DNA of 64,000 bases from PXAP01 sp964421595. Lineage in GTDB: Bacteria > Bacteroidota > Bacteroidia > Bacteroidales > PUMT01. The translations under genes and the position numbers were made by a program. Under the pieces are notes generated by a model. It ran no database searches and was not told where the DNA came from. It saw nothing but the letters and a program-made list of their open reading frames with translations. Where the stretch lies: assembly GCA_964421595.1 (NCBI GenBank), contig CAYQXY010000014.1, forward strand, positions 49,176 through 113,175, read 5' to 3'. Below, piece after piece: positions 16,035-24,544 of this stretch; position 1 is the stretch's first letter, and every line of letters starts with the position of its first letter.

Positions 16035-17282
16035 TCATTGAAGTCTCTGCGCTCTTATGTTTTTATAAAGCTCCCAGTCAAAACTTTCTAGAAATTGATA
16101 GGCTTTAGTGGCCCCCAGAACGAATAGTCCGACCTGCTTTTCCCGCGACATTTTGAAATCAAGCCAGTTATACTTATCGTCAGCATTAATATAACAAATA
16201 AGGTTATTGTAGTCAGGATTTTTGCGAATAAAATCGTAATCATGTAATTGCCTCATAGTACCTACCATGGCACCGATCATCCCTCCTATCTGATCTGTGT
16301 TACTGTAATTTCCACGCCATGTACTGAGCCTTACTCCAAAAGTAGGCTTTCTGGGAACTCTGTTTATAATGTGAAATGCATTAATAGGAAAATTTGAAAG
16401 CAAACCACCATCGACAAAACGCACCAAATCAGGAATTTTACCATAGTATCCGGTATGTCTTCGCCATGAAGTCTCATGCTTAAGGAGAAAGGGGTCCTCT
16501 ATTTTTCCAGCATTTGGTATATCCTTTATTTCCAGGGGACAAAAGAAAAATGGAATCGACATTGAGGCTCTTACAAATTTAGCCGGGGAAACACTTCCGG
16601 GATCATGCCAGTAGAGGCCTGCCATTTCAGGAAAAACAATCTTGCTCTTGGTAGTGATGTCGGCAGCAATAATCTGAATTTCCGGCAAACGCGATATTTC
16701 TTTATAACTATCAGAACGGTCAAAGAGTGTGGGAACCTGTTCCCTGAATCTTGTCAGGTCATTTAAAGTATTTATATTACGTCCTGAAAGTGTTTCTGTT
16801 AACCATTGCTCAAAAGAATTTCCCGGATTAAATCCAAGACATTTTTTCAGTGTCCTCCATATTAAAAAGGAGTTAATAATTATATAAAACTTCAGGAATG
16901 GGTGGTTGCTGATGTATCGGTGAAACAGCTTATTAATCCGTGAATTCCCGTCAACAAAATCAGAAAGGTCCTTCCTGCTTAATATATCCAGTATTATTTC
17001 AGAAACCGGCTCTCCGATCCTTCCGGTTCCTGCCATCATAATCGTATTTATTGCTCCGGCAGAGGTACCTGCCAGACTGAAAAACCTTATCCCTGCTTTC
17101 TCCAGAATATAGGTATATCCACACAGGGCAATACCCAGCATTCCTCCTCCCTCCTGTACAAGATCAACATATTGGTTACCGGCCTGGTCAACTATGTCAG
17201 TATATTGCTTTTTATCAATCCCTTTTTCTTTAATACCGTTAACTAATTTCAGGATTTCCGGATTTGTAATAAACTTATCCAT
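16035..17282 (-). CDS. patatin-like phospholipase
   Basis: A 415-residue patatin-family acyl hydrolase with a Ser-Asp dyad. The oxyanion-hole glycines are in EGGGMLGIAL (about 44-52), the nucleophile elbow is GTSAG (72-76), and the catalytic Asp is in VDGGLLSNFPI. There is no signal peptide, so it probably acts on lipids in the cytoplasm or at the inner membrane. The ATG at 17282 (MDKFITNPEI) was chosen because it removes a 49-bp overlap with the small membrane-protein gene and starts where the conserved region begins; an ATG at 17375 would add 31 residues. Substrate and physiological role are unknown. Confidence 0.88.
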   Translation of the reverse strand: MDKFITNPEILKLVNGIKEKGIDKKQYTDIVDQAGNQYVDLVQEGGGMLGIALCGYTYILEKAGIRFFSLAGTSAGAINTIMMAGTGRIGEPVSEIILDILSRKDLSDFVDGNSRINKLFHRYISNHPFLKFYIIINSFLIWRTLKKCLGFNPGNSFEQWLTETLSGRNINTLNDLTRFREQVPTLFDRSDSYKEISRLPEIQIIAADITTKSKIVFPEMAGLYWHDPGSVSPAKFVRASMSIPFFFCPLEIKDIPNAGKIEDPFLLKHETSWRRHTGYYGKIPDLVRFVDGGLLSNFPINAFHIINRVPRKPTFGVRLSTWRGNYSNTDQIGGMIGAMVGTMRQLHDYDFIRKNPDYNNLICYINADDKYNWLDFKMSREKQVGLFVLGATKAYQFLESFDWELYKNIRAQRLQ

Positions 17283-17326
17283 CCATAAACTATTAATGTA
17301 ATTTGAATCAGTCAGGCTAAACAATC

Positions 17327-17509
17327 CTACATTCCGAGATATTTCATAAGGTGATATACCAGAAATGCAGGCCATACCAATGCTTTAACAAACCCAATTA
17401 TTCCCGTTAAAAAGCTGGTAGCCTGACCAATAAAAAAAACTGCAGCACCTATGAAACCCAGTCCATACACTGCACCGGCAGGGCCGCTGCCATGATAATC
17501 TCTTGCCAT
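17327..17509 (-). CDS. small glycine-rich membrane protein
   Basis: A 60-residue hypothetical protein. The N-terminus MARDYHGSGPAGAVYG is polar and Gly-rich and is followed by two hydrophobic segments (about 17-38 and 42-56). It lies 44 bp before the chosen patatin start and may be co-transcribed. I do not recognise a family, although short two-helix proteins of this kind are common in the phylum. Clean start, hydrophobic pattern and placement make it likely to be real. Confidence 0.6.
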   Translation of the reverse strand: MARDYHGSGPAGAVYGLGFIGAAVFFIGQATSFLTGIIGFVKALVWPAFLVYHLMKYLGM

Positions 17510-17578
17510 AATGTTTTCTTTTTTAGAATTTTGTAAACGAGATTTAAGAATGAAATATAATATTACAATAATTAACAG

Positions 17579-17604
17579 AAAAAAACTATAGCCGGTAACC
17601 CGGC
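17579..17604 (-). terminator. probable terminator of the agarase-like gene
   Basis: GCCGG-GTTA-CCGGC on the minus strand, then TATAG and seven T. It lies about 90 bp after the stop at 17691. Short stem but GC-rich. Confidence 0.5.
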
Positions 17605-17690
17605 AGACATCTTATAATAATTTCAAGCAATTACTTCGTATTTAATATGTGTCCGCTTTCGGCAACTATCCACATCGTCATCCCGGTTGA

Positions 17691-19628
17691 CTATTCATTC
17701 CAGAGATCAGGAATTGCCCCATGTCCGCGCGCCCGAACAGGTTCCTGAAAGGTAGGATCCAATGAGCCCGAATGGATTTCAAAAAGTCTTTTTGCAGTTT
17801 CCGACATAGCCTCAACCTGGTATTTGTATGGCCTGTCAGTAACATCAATAAGTCCGCAATTATAGTTCTCGCCATCATAGCTGCGGCCTGTAAGATCCTG
17901 ATCGGCCCACTGGAAATAAGCAGTACCAATAAGTCCGGGATGAGCATAAGCTTTTTCAGTGTAGTACCTGTAAGCAACGCCCCTCTCCATCTGGGAATTG
18001 ACCTGCCATAAGGCTTGCGCCATGCCCCTGTCGACAGTTCCAAAATGATACTCTCCGATAATCATTGGCAGGCCTGTTCCTTCCATCAGCCTGTCCATCA
18101 TCTCTTGTGGCGGGTAGAGATCGTAGCAGTTAAAACTGAAAACATCAAAATTATCTTTGCATATATCAAGAATCTCCTTGCCAGGTACATGGCCAAAACG
18201 CATTCCCAGATTCAGATGTCCCGGACTGTGCCGTTTAAGTGAAGAGTTCACTGTTTCAAGGAAGATCCGAAAGGTGTTGTAAATAAAATACTCTCTTCTT
18301 TCCGGCGTATCGCCATCAGCAAGGAATTGAACCAGTTCCTTTTTAACGGGTTTATCATCATCCTCAGCAAGTATCATATCACAAAGCCTCTGTTCATGGC
18401 CCAGCCATGCTGGTTCATTGGCAATAAAGTAGCCTATCAGCCACGGATTGTCACTGTTAGGTTCAACAAACCTTCTGATCGATTCATCTATCACTTCGGC
18501 ATAATCAGGTGCATACACATCAGAAAGTCCCATTAATCCACCCTCCAGCCTGAGATCCCTCAGCTGAAGCAGAAAAGCCTTCCGGTTTAGATTCATCACT
18601 TCTGAACTTGACCAGTTTGCGATGGTGTTTAAACCCCATCTTTCCATACGGTTGAAAATATTGTCGATAGATTTTTCACGATAATCCTCACCATATCTTC
18701 TGTACAGGTTCCATGTCCCGAATGAAGCAACATCAGGCCTTTCAGGGTTAAAGCCTTTGCCTTCCGGCGGAAGTTCCCTGTACAGGTTTTCCCGCTTATC
18801 AATTCTGACGGCCTGGCCACCACCGCCGGGACTAACACAATCAACTCCTACAGACAGGAAGAGATAACCTTCAGGATCGACAAACCACCAGCGCCCGTCA
18901 ATTAATTCAGTCCGGAAAAATCCGGTACCCTCATCAATTCGTGCATTCAGAAATCCACCAAACTCAGAGTAATTGTAATCATCCGGAACCTGGTTATCTT
19001 CGGCCTCCCATTCTTCTTTAAGCTGCTCCAGTGAATAGACCTTATCTTCCCAGTCACCGAGATTCCATTGTCCAAATTCATCAACAACAGGTTCTTCACC
19101 CAGGTACAGATCGCCAGGATCTTCTTTTGACAAGGATACAGAACGTATTTTAATTTTGGGATCACCAACAGGAACTCTCATCCGGAAACCAATGGAATCT
19201 ATGCCCCTGAGTGGTCCGCGCTGTCCTCCAAGGTTGATCCATCCAGTATGCCTTGGCTGGTTATAGGTTCCCGCAAGATCATGCCATGCCCCGGGTAACT
19301 CCCTGAAAAATCGTAAAGGTATAGCAAGTCTGTTCCATCCGTTTGGTGTATAACTCATTACGCGCAACTCATTGTAACCTGTTTCTGTAGTAAATCCTAC
19401 ATGGAAACGCTGCGGAGTAGTGACCATAAACTCAATAATCACATATTCAAAATCATCCCAGTCAGCCGGCAATCCCGGAGATATATCATTCAGGGCAAAT
19501 TTCCTGCCTGAAACTTCATGATTACTGTCGAACTTAACCTCGACATAATCACTGTTACATGAATAAATACCGGCTATCATGAACAAAACCAGAACCAGCC
19601 CTGGTAATTTGGAAATTGTCTTAATCAT
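17691..19628 (-). CDS. agarase-like lipoprotein glycoside hydrolase (clan GH-A, GH50-like)
   Basis: A 645-residue secreted enzyme. A lipoprotein signal ends in IAGIYSC (Cys 24), so it is anchored to a membrane, probably the outer one. Residues 30-165 form a beta-rich carbohydrate-binding-like domain of the type preceding agarases. TGFFRTELIDGRWWFVDPEG (about 235-254) marks the start of the (beta/alpha)8 barrel, which carries the acid/base in IANEPAW and a probable nucleophile Glu in MIIGEYHFG. Agarase/GH50-like proteins hydrolyse beta-galactosidic bonds in agar and related galactans, but many relatives are uncharacterised, so the substrate is open. It stands alone with its own terminator; the SusCD operon lies 3.5 kb upstream, separated by unrelated genes. 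Confidence 0.8.
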   Translation of the reverse strand: MIKTISKLPGLVLVLFMIAGIYSCNSDYVEVKFDSNHEVSGRKFALNDISPGLPADWDDFEYVIIEFMVTTPQRFHVGFTTETGYNELRVMSYTPNGWNRLAIPLRFFRELPGAWHDLAGTYNQPRHTGWINLGGQRGPLRGIDSIGFRMRVPVGDPKIKIRSVSLSKEDPGDLYLGEEPVVDEFGQWNLGDWEDKVYSLEQLKEEWEAEDNQVPDDYNYSEFGGFLNARIDEGTGFFRTELIDGRWWFVDPEGYLFLSVGVDCVSPGGGGQAVRIDKRENLYRELPPEGKGFNPERPDVASFGTWNLYRRYGEDYREKSIDNIFNRMERWGLNTIANWSSSEVMNLNRKAFLLQLRDLRLEGGLMGLSDVYAPDYAEVIDESIRRFVEPNSDNPWLIGYFIANEPAWLGHEQRLCDMILAEDDDKPVKKELVQFLADGDTPERREYFIYNTFRIFLETVNSSLKRHSPGHLNLGMRFGHVPGKEILDICKDNFDVFSFNCYDLYPPQEMMDRLMEGTGLPMIIGEYHFGTVDRGMAQALWQVNSQMERGVAYRYYTEKAYAHPGLIGTAYFQWADQDLTGRSYDGENYNCGLIDVTDRPYKYQVEAMSETAKRLFEIHSGSLDPTFQEPVRARGHGAIPDLWNE

Positions 19629-19841
19629 TTTATTACTTGTTAATTATATCAATGGTTCGTTAAACTTTAACATAGAAATCTGAATTCAGTGTCAAAATAA
19701 TCTGGTAAAGTCTTTGACAGTATGCAACTTAATAAATTAACTACAATCTGGTGGTATATCATACCGAAGTATGTTTTTCATACTATAAGTTGCTTATAAG
19801 AAAATCTACTTCACTGAACGACACTGTTACAGGAAAAGGGG

Positions 19842-20141
19842 TCAGGGTATTGCGGGGATCCCCTCAACTATTATCATCCGGGTCTTTGCTGCCCTCTGTC
19901 TGATAAGTCTTGCCTCAGTGTATTCAGGCGAACTCCACCACTCTTTTGCCCTTTCAACAGATGGAAATTCCAGTATTACAAGCCTTCCGGGTTCCTGGTC
20001 TCCTTCTAAAGTCACAATCTCTCCGCCACGTGCGAGGAATTTTCCGCCATAGGCGGCTACGGTAGCTGGAGTAAGCTTTTTGTAACCCTCATATTCAACA
20101 GGATCAGTAATATCGACTTCTACTATAATAAATGCAGCCAT
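19842..20141 (-). CDS. DUF1330 family protein
   Basis: A 99-residue single-domain protein of the ferredoxin-like alpha/beta (dimeric barrel) type. Signatures are the N-terminal FIIVEVDITDPVEYEGYKK, GGKFLARGGE and the helix SVERAKEWWSSPEYTEAR, all typical of DUF1330. The function is unknown. It is monocistronic, with a -7-like element at 20183-20190, and lies opposite the divergent L,D-transpeptidase gene. No signal peptide. Confidence 0.9.
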   Translation of the reverse strand: MAAFIIVEVDITDPVEYEGYKKLTPATVAAYGGKFLARGGEIVTLEGDQEPGRLVILEFPSVERAKEWWSSPEYTEARLIRQRAAKTRMIIVEGIPAIP

Positions 20142-20182
20142 AATTCGTTTTTTTGTTAAAAGTACATAAACTCTTCAAGGAT

Positions 20183-20190
20183 CAAAATTA
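20183..20190 (-). promoter_or_regulatory. -7 promoter element for the DUF1330 gene
   Basis: TAATTTTG on the minus strand (TAnnTTTG), 42 bp before the ATG. No clear -33 partner. Confidence 0.4.
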
Positions 20191-20305
20191 TCAGGTAATA
20201 TTCATATTATATTACTGGTTGATTATACGAGTACAGCAGGAATTATCCCTGTTGTATTCCTTGGAAATTATACTAATTAAATCAAGACAACTGTAAACTT
20301 TGCAA

Positions 20306-21091
20306 ATGAGTAATCCAGCCATAAGACTACTAAGCATTTTACTTATAATGTTCTCTTTAGGAAATACGTCGGCAGAAGATGCGTATGATATGAAGGAAAT
20401 TATTGAGGAAATCAATAAAGACGACAGAACAGATTTTTACTCCTGGTTCTACGAAGGATTAAAATGTGATGTAGAAAAACCTTCTCCTGAAGCATTAAAA
20501 AGGGCTCTTACCGGCTTTTTTAATCTTAAAAGCAATAATTCAGTCAAAACAAATTTGCTTACTATAATTGATTTCTCTCTTTCATCCAATATGGAAAGAA
20601 TGTGGATTGTCGATATGAATAATAAACAGGTAATTCACAGCTCTCTTGTAGCTCACGGACGTAACAGCGGTCAGGAATTTGCAGAAAAGTTTTCAAATAT
20701 TTCCGGTTCATATCAAAGCAGCCTGGGATTTTACATTACAGATGCTGTATATCAGGGCAAACATGGTATGTCACTTCGGTTGGATGGTGCAGAGCCCGGA
20801 ATAAATGACAATGCCAGACAAAGGGCAGTCGTCATGCACAGCGCCGATTATGTAAGTAATGACTTTATCAGGAAGAACGGACGCCTGGGAAGGAGCTATG
20901 GTTGCCCCTCGATACCCCTGGAAAATCATGAGGAAATTATTACATTATTGTCAGGCGGATCTTGTCTCTATATCCATTTTCCTTGTGTAAACTATGAGGC
21001 AAATTCAGTATTGCTTCAAGACGATTCTGCCCTTCCGGGGATTCAGCTTTTTTTAAGCGATCCGCTACTAACTTTTAGTTTTCCAAACTAA
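20306..21091 (+). CDS. murein L,D-transpeptidase catalytic-domain protein (YkuD-like_2 type)
   Basis: A 261-residue exported protein with a signal peptide of about 22 residues (cleavage near NTSAEDA). The catalytic region contains AHGRNSGQEFAEKFSN, then GFYIT, the HSADYV histidine motif and the nucleophile Cys in RSYGCPSIP. This is the pattern of the YkuD-like family that acts on peptidoglycan cross-links or attaches proteins to murein. The ATG at 20306 was chosen over a TTG two codons upstream. It is one of the few plus-strand genes, and its last 17 bp overlap the end of the opposite L,D-transpeptidase gene. Confidence 0.88.
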   Translation: MSNPAIRLLSILLIMFSLGNTSAEDAYDMKEIIEEINKDDRTDFYSWFYEGLKCDVEKPSPEALKRALTGFFNLKSNNSVKTNLLTIIDFSLSSNMERMWIVDMNNKQVIHSSLVAHGRNSGQEFAEKFSNISGSYQSSLGFYITDAVYQGKHGMSLRLDGAEPGINDNARQRAVVMHSADYVSNDFIRKNGRLGRSYGCPSIPLENHEEIITLLSGGSCLYIHFPCVNYEANSVLLQDDSALPGIQLFLSDPLLTFSFPN

Positions 21092-22784
21092 AATCTCCCT
21101 GACTTCTTTCCCCGTTAAGGGCATTAAGTAACTTCTCATCAAGATCATAGATATCCTCCCTGAAGTAGACAACACCATCATCATCTGCACGGGCCGTGAG
21201 ATAAATCACATGTACATCAATAGGATCTTCTAATGCTACTTCATGTTCATCCTCTTCGCCAAAAGTATCATAAACCTTGTCCATATCCCAGTCAGGGATA
21301 TCCTGCAAAAAATAATCCAGTAAGTCGAACGGTTGACCTATCCTTATACAACCAGAGCTTAGGTTACGGCCTTCTTCATCGAAAAGTATTTCATGGGGAG
21401 AGTCATGTATGTAGATATGATATGGATTGGGAAACATAAATTTAACCCGTCCCATCTCAGTCTCCGGCCCAGGCTCTTGCACCACCTGGTATGGTATCTC
21501 AGGGTCCTCATCGTTTTCAACCCTTTCCGCTGCTCCATCCCAGTCGACGCTGTCAGGATCAACTTTTTCTTGCTCATCGTCAAGTAACACAATATCCCTT
21601 TCATCAAGATAGGCTGTATCGTTGGCGGCCCCCGGAACTATGTCCCCGGCAAATATACCAGGCGGTATATACCACCGGGGATTGACCACTAAGTAGGTCA
21701 TTGTCTCGCTTAAAACAGGTGTAGGCCTGTCTGAACGGCCAACGATAACATCAGAAACTAGAACCGGCTTGTTATCATCAAAAACGGTAAGCTCATAAGC
21801 GGTTATGTCAACTTCTATATACCGGTCGCCGAAATCTTCAGTCAGCCATCTCCATCGTTCAAGATTAGCCCTGATAACTTCGATCCTTTCTTCAACCGGG
21901 ATATTCATTATTTCAAGTGTACTCCCCCCAACTATTCCATCAACAATAATTCCGTTCCTTTCCTGAAAGAGAACAACATGCTCGTGCAGGGTTTCATCAA
22001 AATAATTTTCTCTTCCTTCTTCAAAATGAATTTCTCCCTGGGTAACTCCCAGCCTCCTCCTTACAGCAGAAACGCCCGGGTGCTCCGTCTCTTTCGACAG
22101 AGACGGTATATCTCCGGGAATTTCCCAGCCGCCACCTTCTTTTATCTGCCGGAATTCAACCAGTGCATTCTGCAGATTGACATATTCACGGTGCCCTGGT
22201 GCAAGACCCTCAAGGCTTTCTTTTACTTTTTTACCGGTTAAAGCCACCCTAAGAATCTCTAAAGGATCAGTTTCCATCTTTCTTCGCTGGCCTGCCCACT
22301 GAAAATCTTCATCCTCTAATATTTCCGGATCTGCCTTCCCAATGGAAAGATGTACTGCTAACGTAACATAAGCATCGGTCAACAGACTATCTAGCATTTC
22401 CGTTGTTGTTACATCAAGCACTATGCGGCCTTCCCGTTCCAAAAGATCTTTTATTTCCTGAAAATTATAATCTTCAGGATCAAGTCCGTGCTCTATAGAA
22501 TTCTCAATAAACGAAAGCAGCTCATCAATGTTATCCTTATCTTCCCATCTTAGTCTGCCGGGTCCACCTGAGTCGTCCTGATAGGTTGCCTTTTCCGGAT
22601 CAGCAACTCTTTCATGTCCGGGTAACAGGGTATCAGGAATGGAATACGCGTAATTCCTGTTATTGTATGCTAAATATTGATCGGCAGTATTTTGATTTTC
22701 AGAATTTCCGTTTGAATTGAATGCAAATAAAGTTAATATCGGAAATAATAAAGTATATATACGAATGTATGTTATATGTGGCAT
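21075..22784 (-). CDS. L,D-transpeptidase with peptidoglycan-binding domain (YcbB/LdtD-like)
   Basis: A 569-residue exported murein enzyme. An N-terminal hydrophobic signal (about 4-20) is followed by an acidic region and a scaffold domain (about 60-230). Then come a PG_binding_1-like segment (VVLFQERNGIIVDGIVGG, near 270-287) and a large YkuD catalytic domain with YIHDSP and the nucleophile motif SSGCIRIG. LdtD-type enzymes make 3-3 cross-links between diaminopimelate residues. The protein is strikingly acidic (many Asp/Glu runs). It converges on the plus-strand L,D-transpeptidase gene with a 17-bp overlap of the coding ends and no terminator between them. Confidence 0.9.
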   Translation of the reverse strand: MPHITYIRIYTLLFPILTLFAFNSNGNSENQNTADQYLAYNNRNYAYSIPDTLLPGHERVADPEKATYQDDSGGPGRLRWEDKDNIDELLSFIENSIEHGLDPEDYNFQEIKDLLEREGRIVLDVTTTEMLDSLLTDAYVTLAVHLSIGKADPEILEDEDFQWAGQRRKMETDPLEILRVALTGKKVKESLEGLAPGHREYVNLQNALVEFRQIKEGGGWEIPGDIPSLSKETEHPGVSAVRRRLGVTQGEIHFEEGRENYFDETLHEHVVLFQERNGIIVDGIVGGSTLEIMNIPVEERIEVIRANLERWRWLTEDFGDRYIEVDITAYELTVFDDNKPVLVSDVIVGRSDRPTPVLSETMTYLVVNPRWYIPPGIFAGDIVPGAANDTAYLDERDIVLLDDEQEKVDPDSVDWDGAAERVENDEDPEIPYQVVQEPGPETEMGRVKFMFPNPYHIYIHDSPHEILFDEEGRNLSSGCIRIGQPFDLLDYFLQDIPDWDMDKVYDTFGEEDEHEVALEDPIDVHVIYLTARADDDGVVYFREDIYDLDEKLLNALNGERSQGDFSLEN

Positions 22785-22819
22785 TGATCATCTTTTTATT
22801 GTTTTTGCAAAAATGCATA

Positions 22820-22827
22820 CAAAGTTA
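22820..22827 (-). promoter_or_regulatory. -7 promoter element for the large L,D-transpeptidase
   Basis: TAACTTTG on the minus strand (TAnnTTTG), 36 bp before the ATG. The -33 region is T-rich but lacks an exact TTTG. Confidence 0.45.
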
Positions 22828-23118
22828 GTAATCAATATATTAAAAAAAGGTAACAGACTACAAAAATTATTTTCAAATTAGAATGGTGTTTCGGGAAATG
22901 TTCAGAAAACATATTTCATATATTTCAAATCCATTTTATCGCATTGTTATTTCGTTAAACGCTTAACAAAGGATATTAATCGCTGGTTCAGCGGCATAGC
23001 ATTGAAAATAATTTTAAGTTAATTGATCCCTGGAAAGCAAAAAATAAAATTTAGTTTCTATGTTAGGTCTATAATTCAATGACAAATCCTTACCTATTGA
23101 CCATTCACAGCGCACCAC

Positions 23119-23148
23119 TAAAAAAGCCATCAGGAAATCCTGATGGCT
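23119..23148 (-). terminator. rho-independent terminator of the SusC-SusD-oxidoreductase operon
   Basis: AGCCATCAGG-ATTT-CCTGATGGCT on the minus strand, followed by TTTTT, 25 bp after the stop. Perfect 10-bp stem. The rest of 22828-23118 holds nothing recognisable. Confidence 0.9.
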
Positions 23149-23172
23149 CTCAAATATTATAAGACCATTAAT

Positions 23173-24477
23173 TTACAGAGAATAACCGGGCCTGTACTGC
23201 CTGTGATAGAACTTCTCAGCTTCAGGATCATTTACAAAATACTGAGCTGCCGGATCCCATTTCACAGGTCTTCCCAGCTCATTGGCAATATTACCCAGAA
23301 TACATGTGGTACCTGTCCTGTGGCCTATTTCAACCGGAACGACAGGATCTGTGCGGTCTCTCATTGAGGTAATAAAGTTTTCGAGATGAGGAACACCTGT
23401 CTCATAGGGAACACCTTCATCTGCCTTCTGCTCATCACTTGGCCTCAGTGAATCATCTGATGCATTATAATAACCTCTGGCAACTTCAACCCATCCGTTT
23501 TCACCCCAGAATTTAATTCCCCTGGAATTTTTATCATCATATGGCTGGTTGGTTACAGGAACACCATTTGCATACATGTAAGTCAGATATTCCGCTCCGT
23601 TATGTCCCGGGGGAATGATCTCTACAGGCCCGCCATCGTCAGTACCCAGTCCCCACTGAGCAATATCGAAATTATGAGCACCCCAGTCAGTTATAAATCC
23701 GCCGCCTGTTTCCTTGAAATACCGCCATTCTGCCCAGCCTCTTTCATTCTGAACAGGGTCAAGTGAGATAGCAGGAGCAAGTCTCTCATTATAATGAACA
23801 TAAGGATTGGGCCCAAGCCACATTTCCCAGTCCAGGTCACCAGGTAAGGCCATCTCCGGAAGATCATAAGGACTGGGGAAATCACCAACATAGGCATAAA
23901 TTTTTTCTAGTTTGCCCAGTTTTCCCTCACGTGCCAGTCTGGCTGCATGGTAGAAATTAAAATCAGATCTCTGCTGGCTGCCAACTGCCAGTATCCGGTT
24001 ATTATTCCTCACAGCATTTACCACTTCAATTCCCTCTTTAATTGTCCATGTAAGCGGTTTTTCCAGATATACATCTTTTCCGGCATTGCAGGCATCAATT
24101 GCATTCAAGGCATGCCAGTGGTCTGGTGTTGCTATAACAACTGCATCAATATCCTGTCTGTCAAGAAGTTCCTTGTAATTCTTGTAAGTCGTTACATCAA
24201 CATCAATGTCATTGTCGGAATAGTGCTTGTTAAGTCTTTGTTCAAAACGTGTGCACTTAATGCCGTATACATCAGCACCCGCTACAATCTGAACACCGGG
24301 AATAGTAAGAAAACCATTCATCAGTCCCATAGCCTGCTGGCCCAGTCCGATAAATCCAAGCCTGATAGTGTCATTGGCTGAAGCAGTGGCGCAACTTTTA
24401 ATCAGCGGCAGGACAGAAAGTCCGACTGCTCCGATAATAGAGGTCTGAAGAAATCCTCTCCTTGAAATAATTTTCAT
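23173..24477 (-). CDS. Gfo/Idh/MocA family oxidoreductase with Tat signal
   Basis: A 434-residue NAD(P)-dependent oxidoreductase of the glucose-fructose oxidoreductase/inositol dehydrogenase family. The N-terminus carries a twin-arginine signal (SRRGFLQTSIIG followed by a hydrophobic stretch), so it is exported folded with its cofactor. The Rossmann motif is GFIGLGQQAMG, the catalytic lysine is in EKPLTW, and the C-terminal half holds the substrate-binding sheet with GGGFITDWGAHNFDIAQWG. Such periplasmic enzymes often oxidise or remove unusual sugars. It is the last gene of the operon after SusC and SusD (67 bp), so it probably acts on sugars delivered by that transporter. The substrate is unknown. 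Confidence 0.9.
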   Translation of the reverse strand: MKIISRRGFLQTSIIGAVGLSVLPLIKSCATASANDTIRLGFIGLGQQAMGLMNGFLTIPGVQIVAGADVYGIKCTRFEQRLNKHYSDNDIDVDVTTYKNYKELLDRQDIDAVVIATPDHWHALNAIDACNAGKDVYLEKPLTWTIKEGIEVVNAVRNNNRILAVGSQQRSDFNFYHAARLAREGKLGKLEKIYAYVGDFPSPYDLPEMALPGDLDWEMWLGPNPYVHYNERLAPAISLDPVQNERGWAEWRYFKETGGGFITDWGAHNFDIAQWGLGTDDGGPVEIIPPGHNGAEYLTYMYANGVPVTNQPYDDKNSRGIKFWGENGWVEVARGYYNASDDSLRPSDEQKADEGVPYETGVPHLENFITSMRDRTDPVVPVEIGHRTGTTCILGNIANELGRPVKWDPAAQYFVNDPEAEKFYHRQYRPGYSL

Positions 24478-24544
24478 AGTTAATTAGGTTTTTTGCATTA
24501 TTTTGGTTTCGGTCTTTGAATTATTTTACAAGTATACAAAATTT

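Noticed and set aside
17283..17375. 31-residue N-terminal extension of the patatin
   Set aside because: It would overlap the small membrane-protein gene by 49 bp, and conserved sequence begins at the later ATG; not fully excluded.
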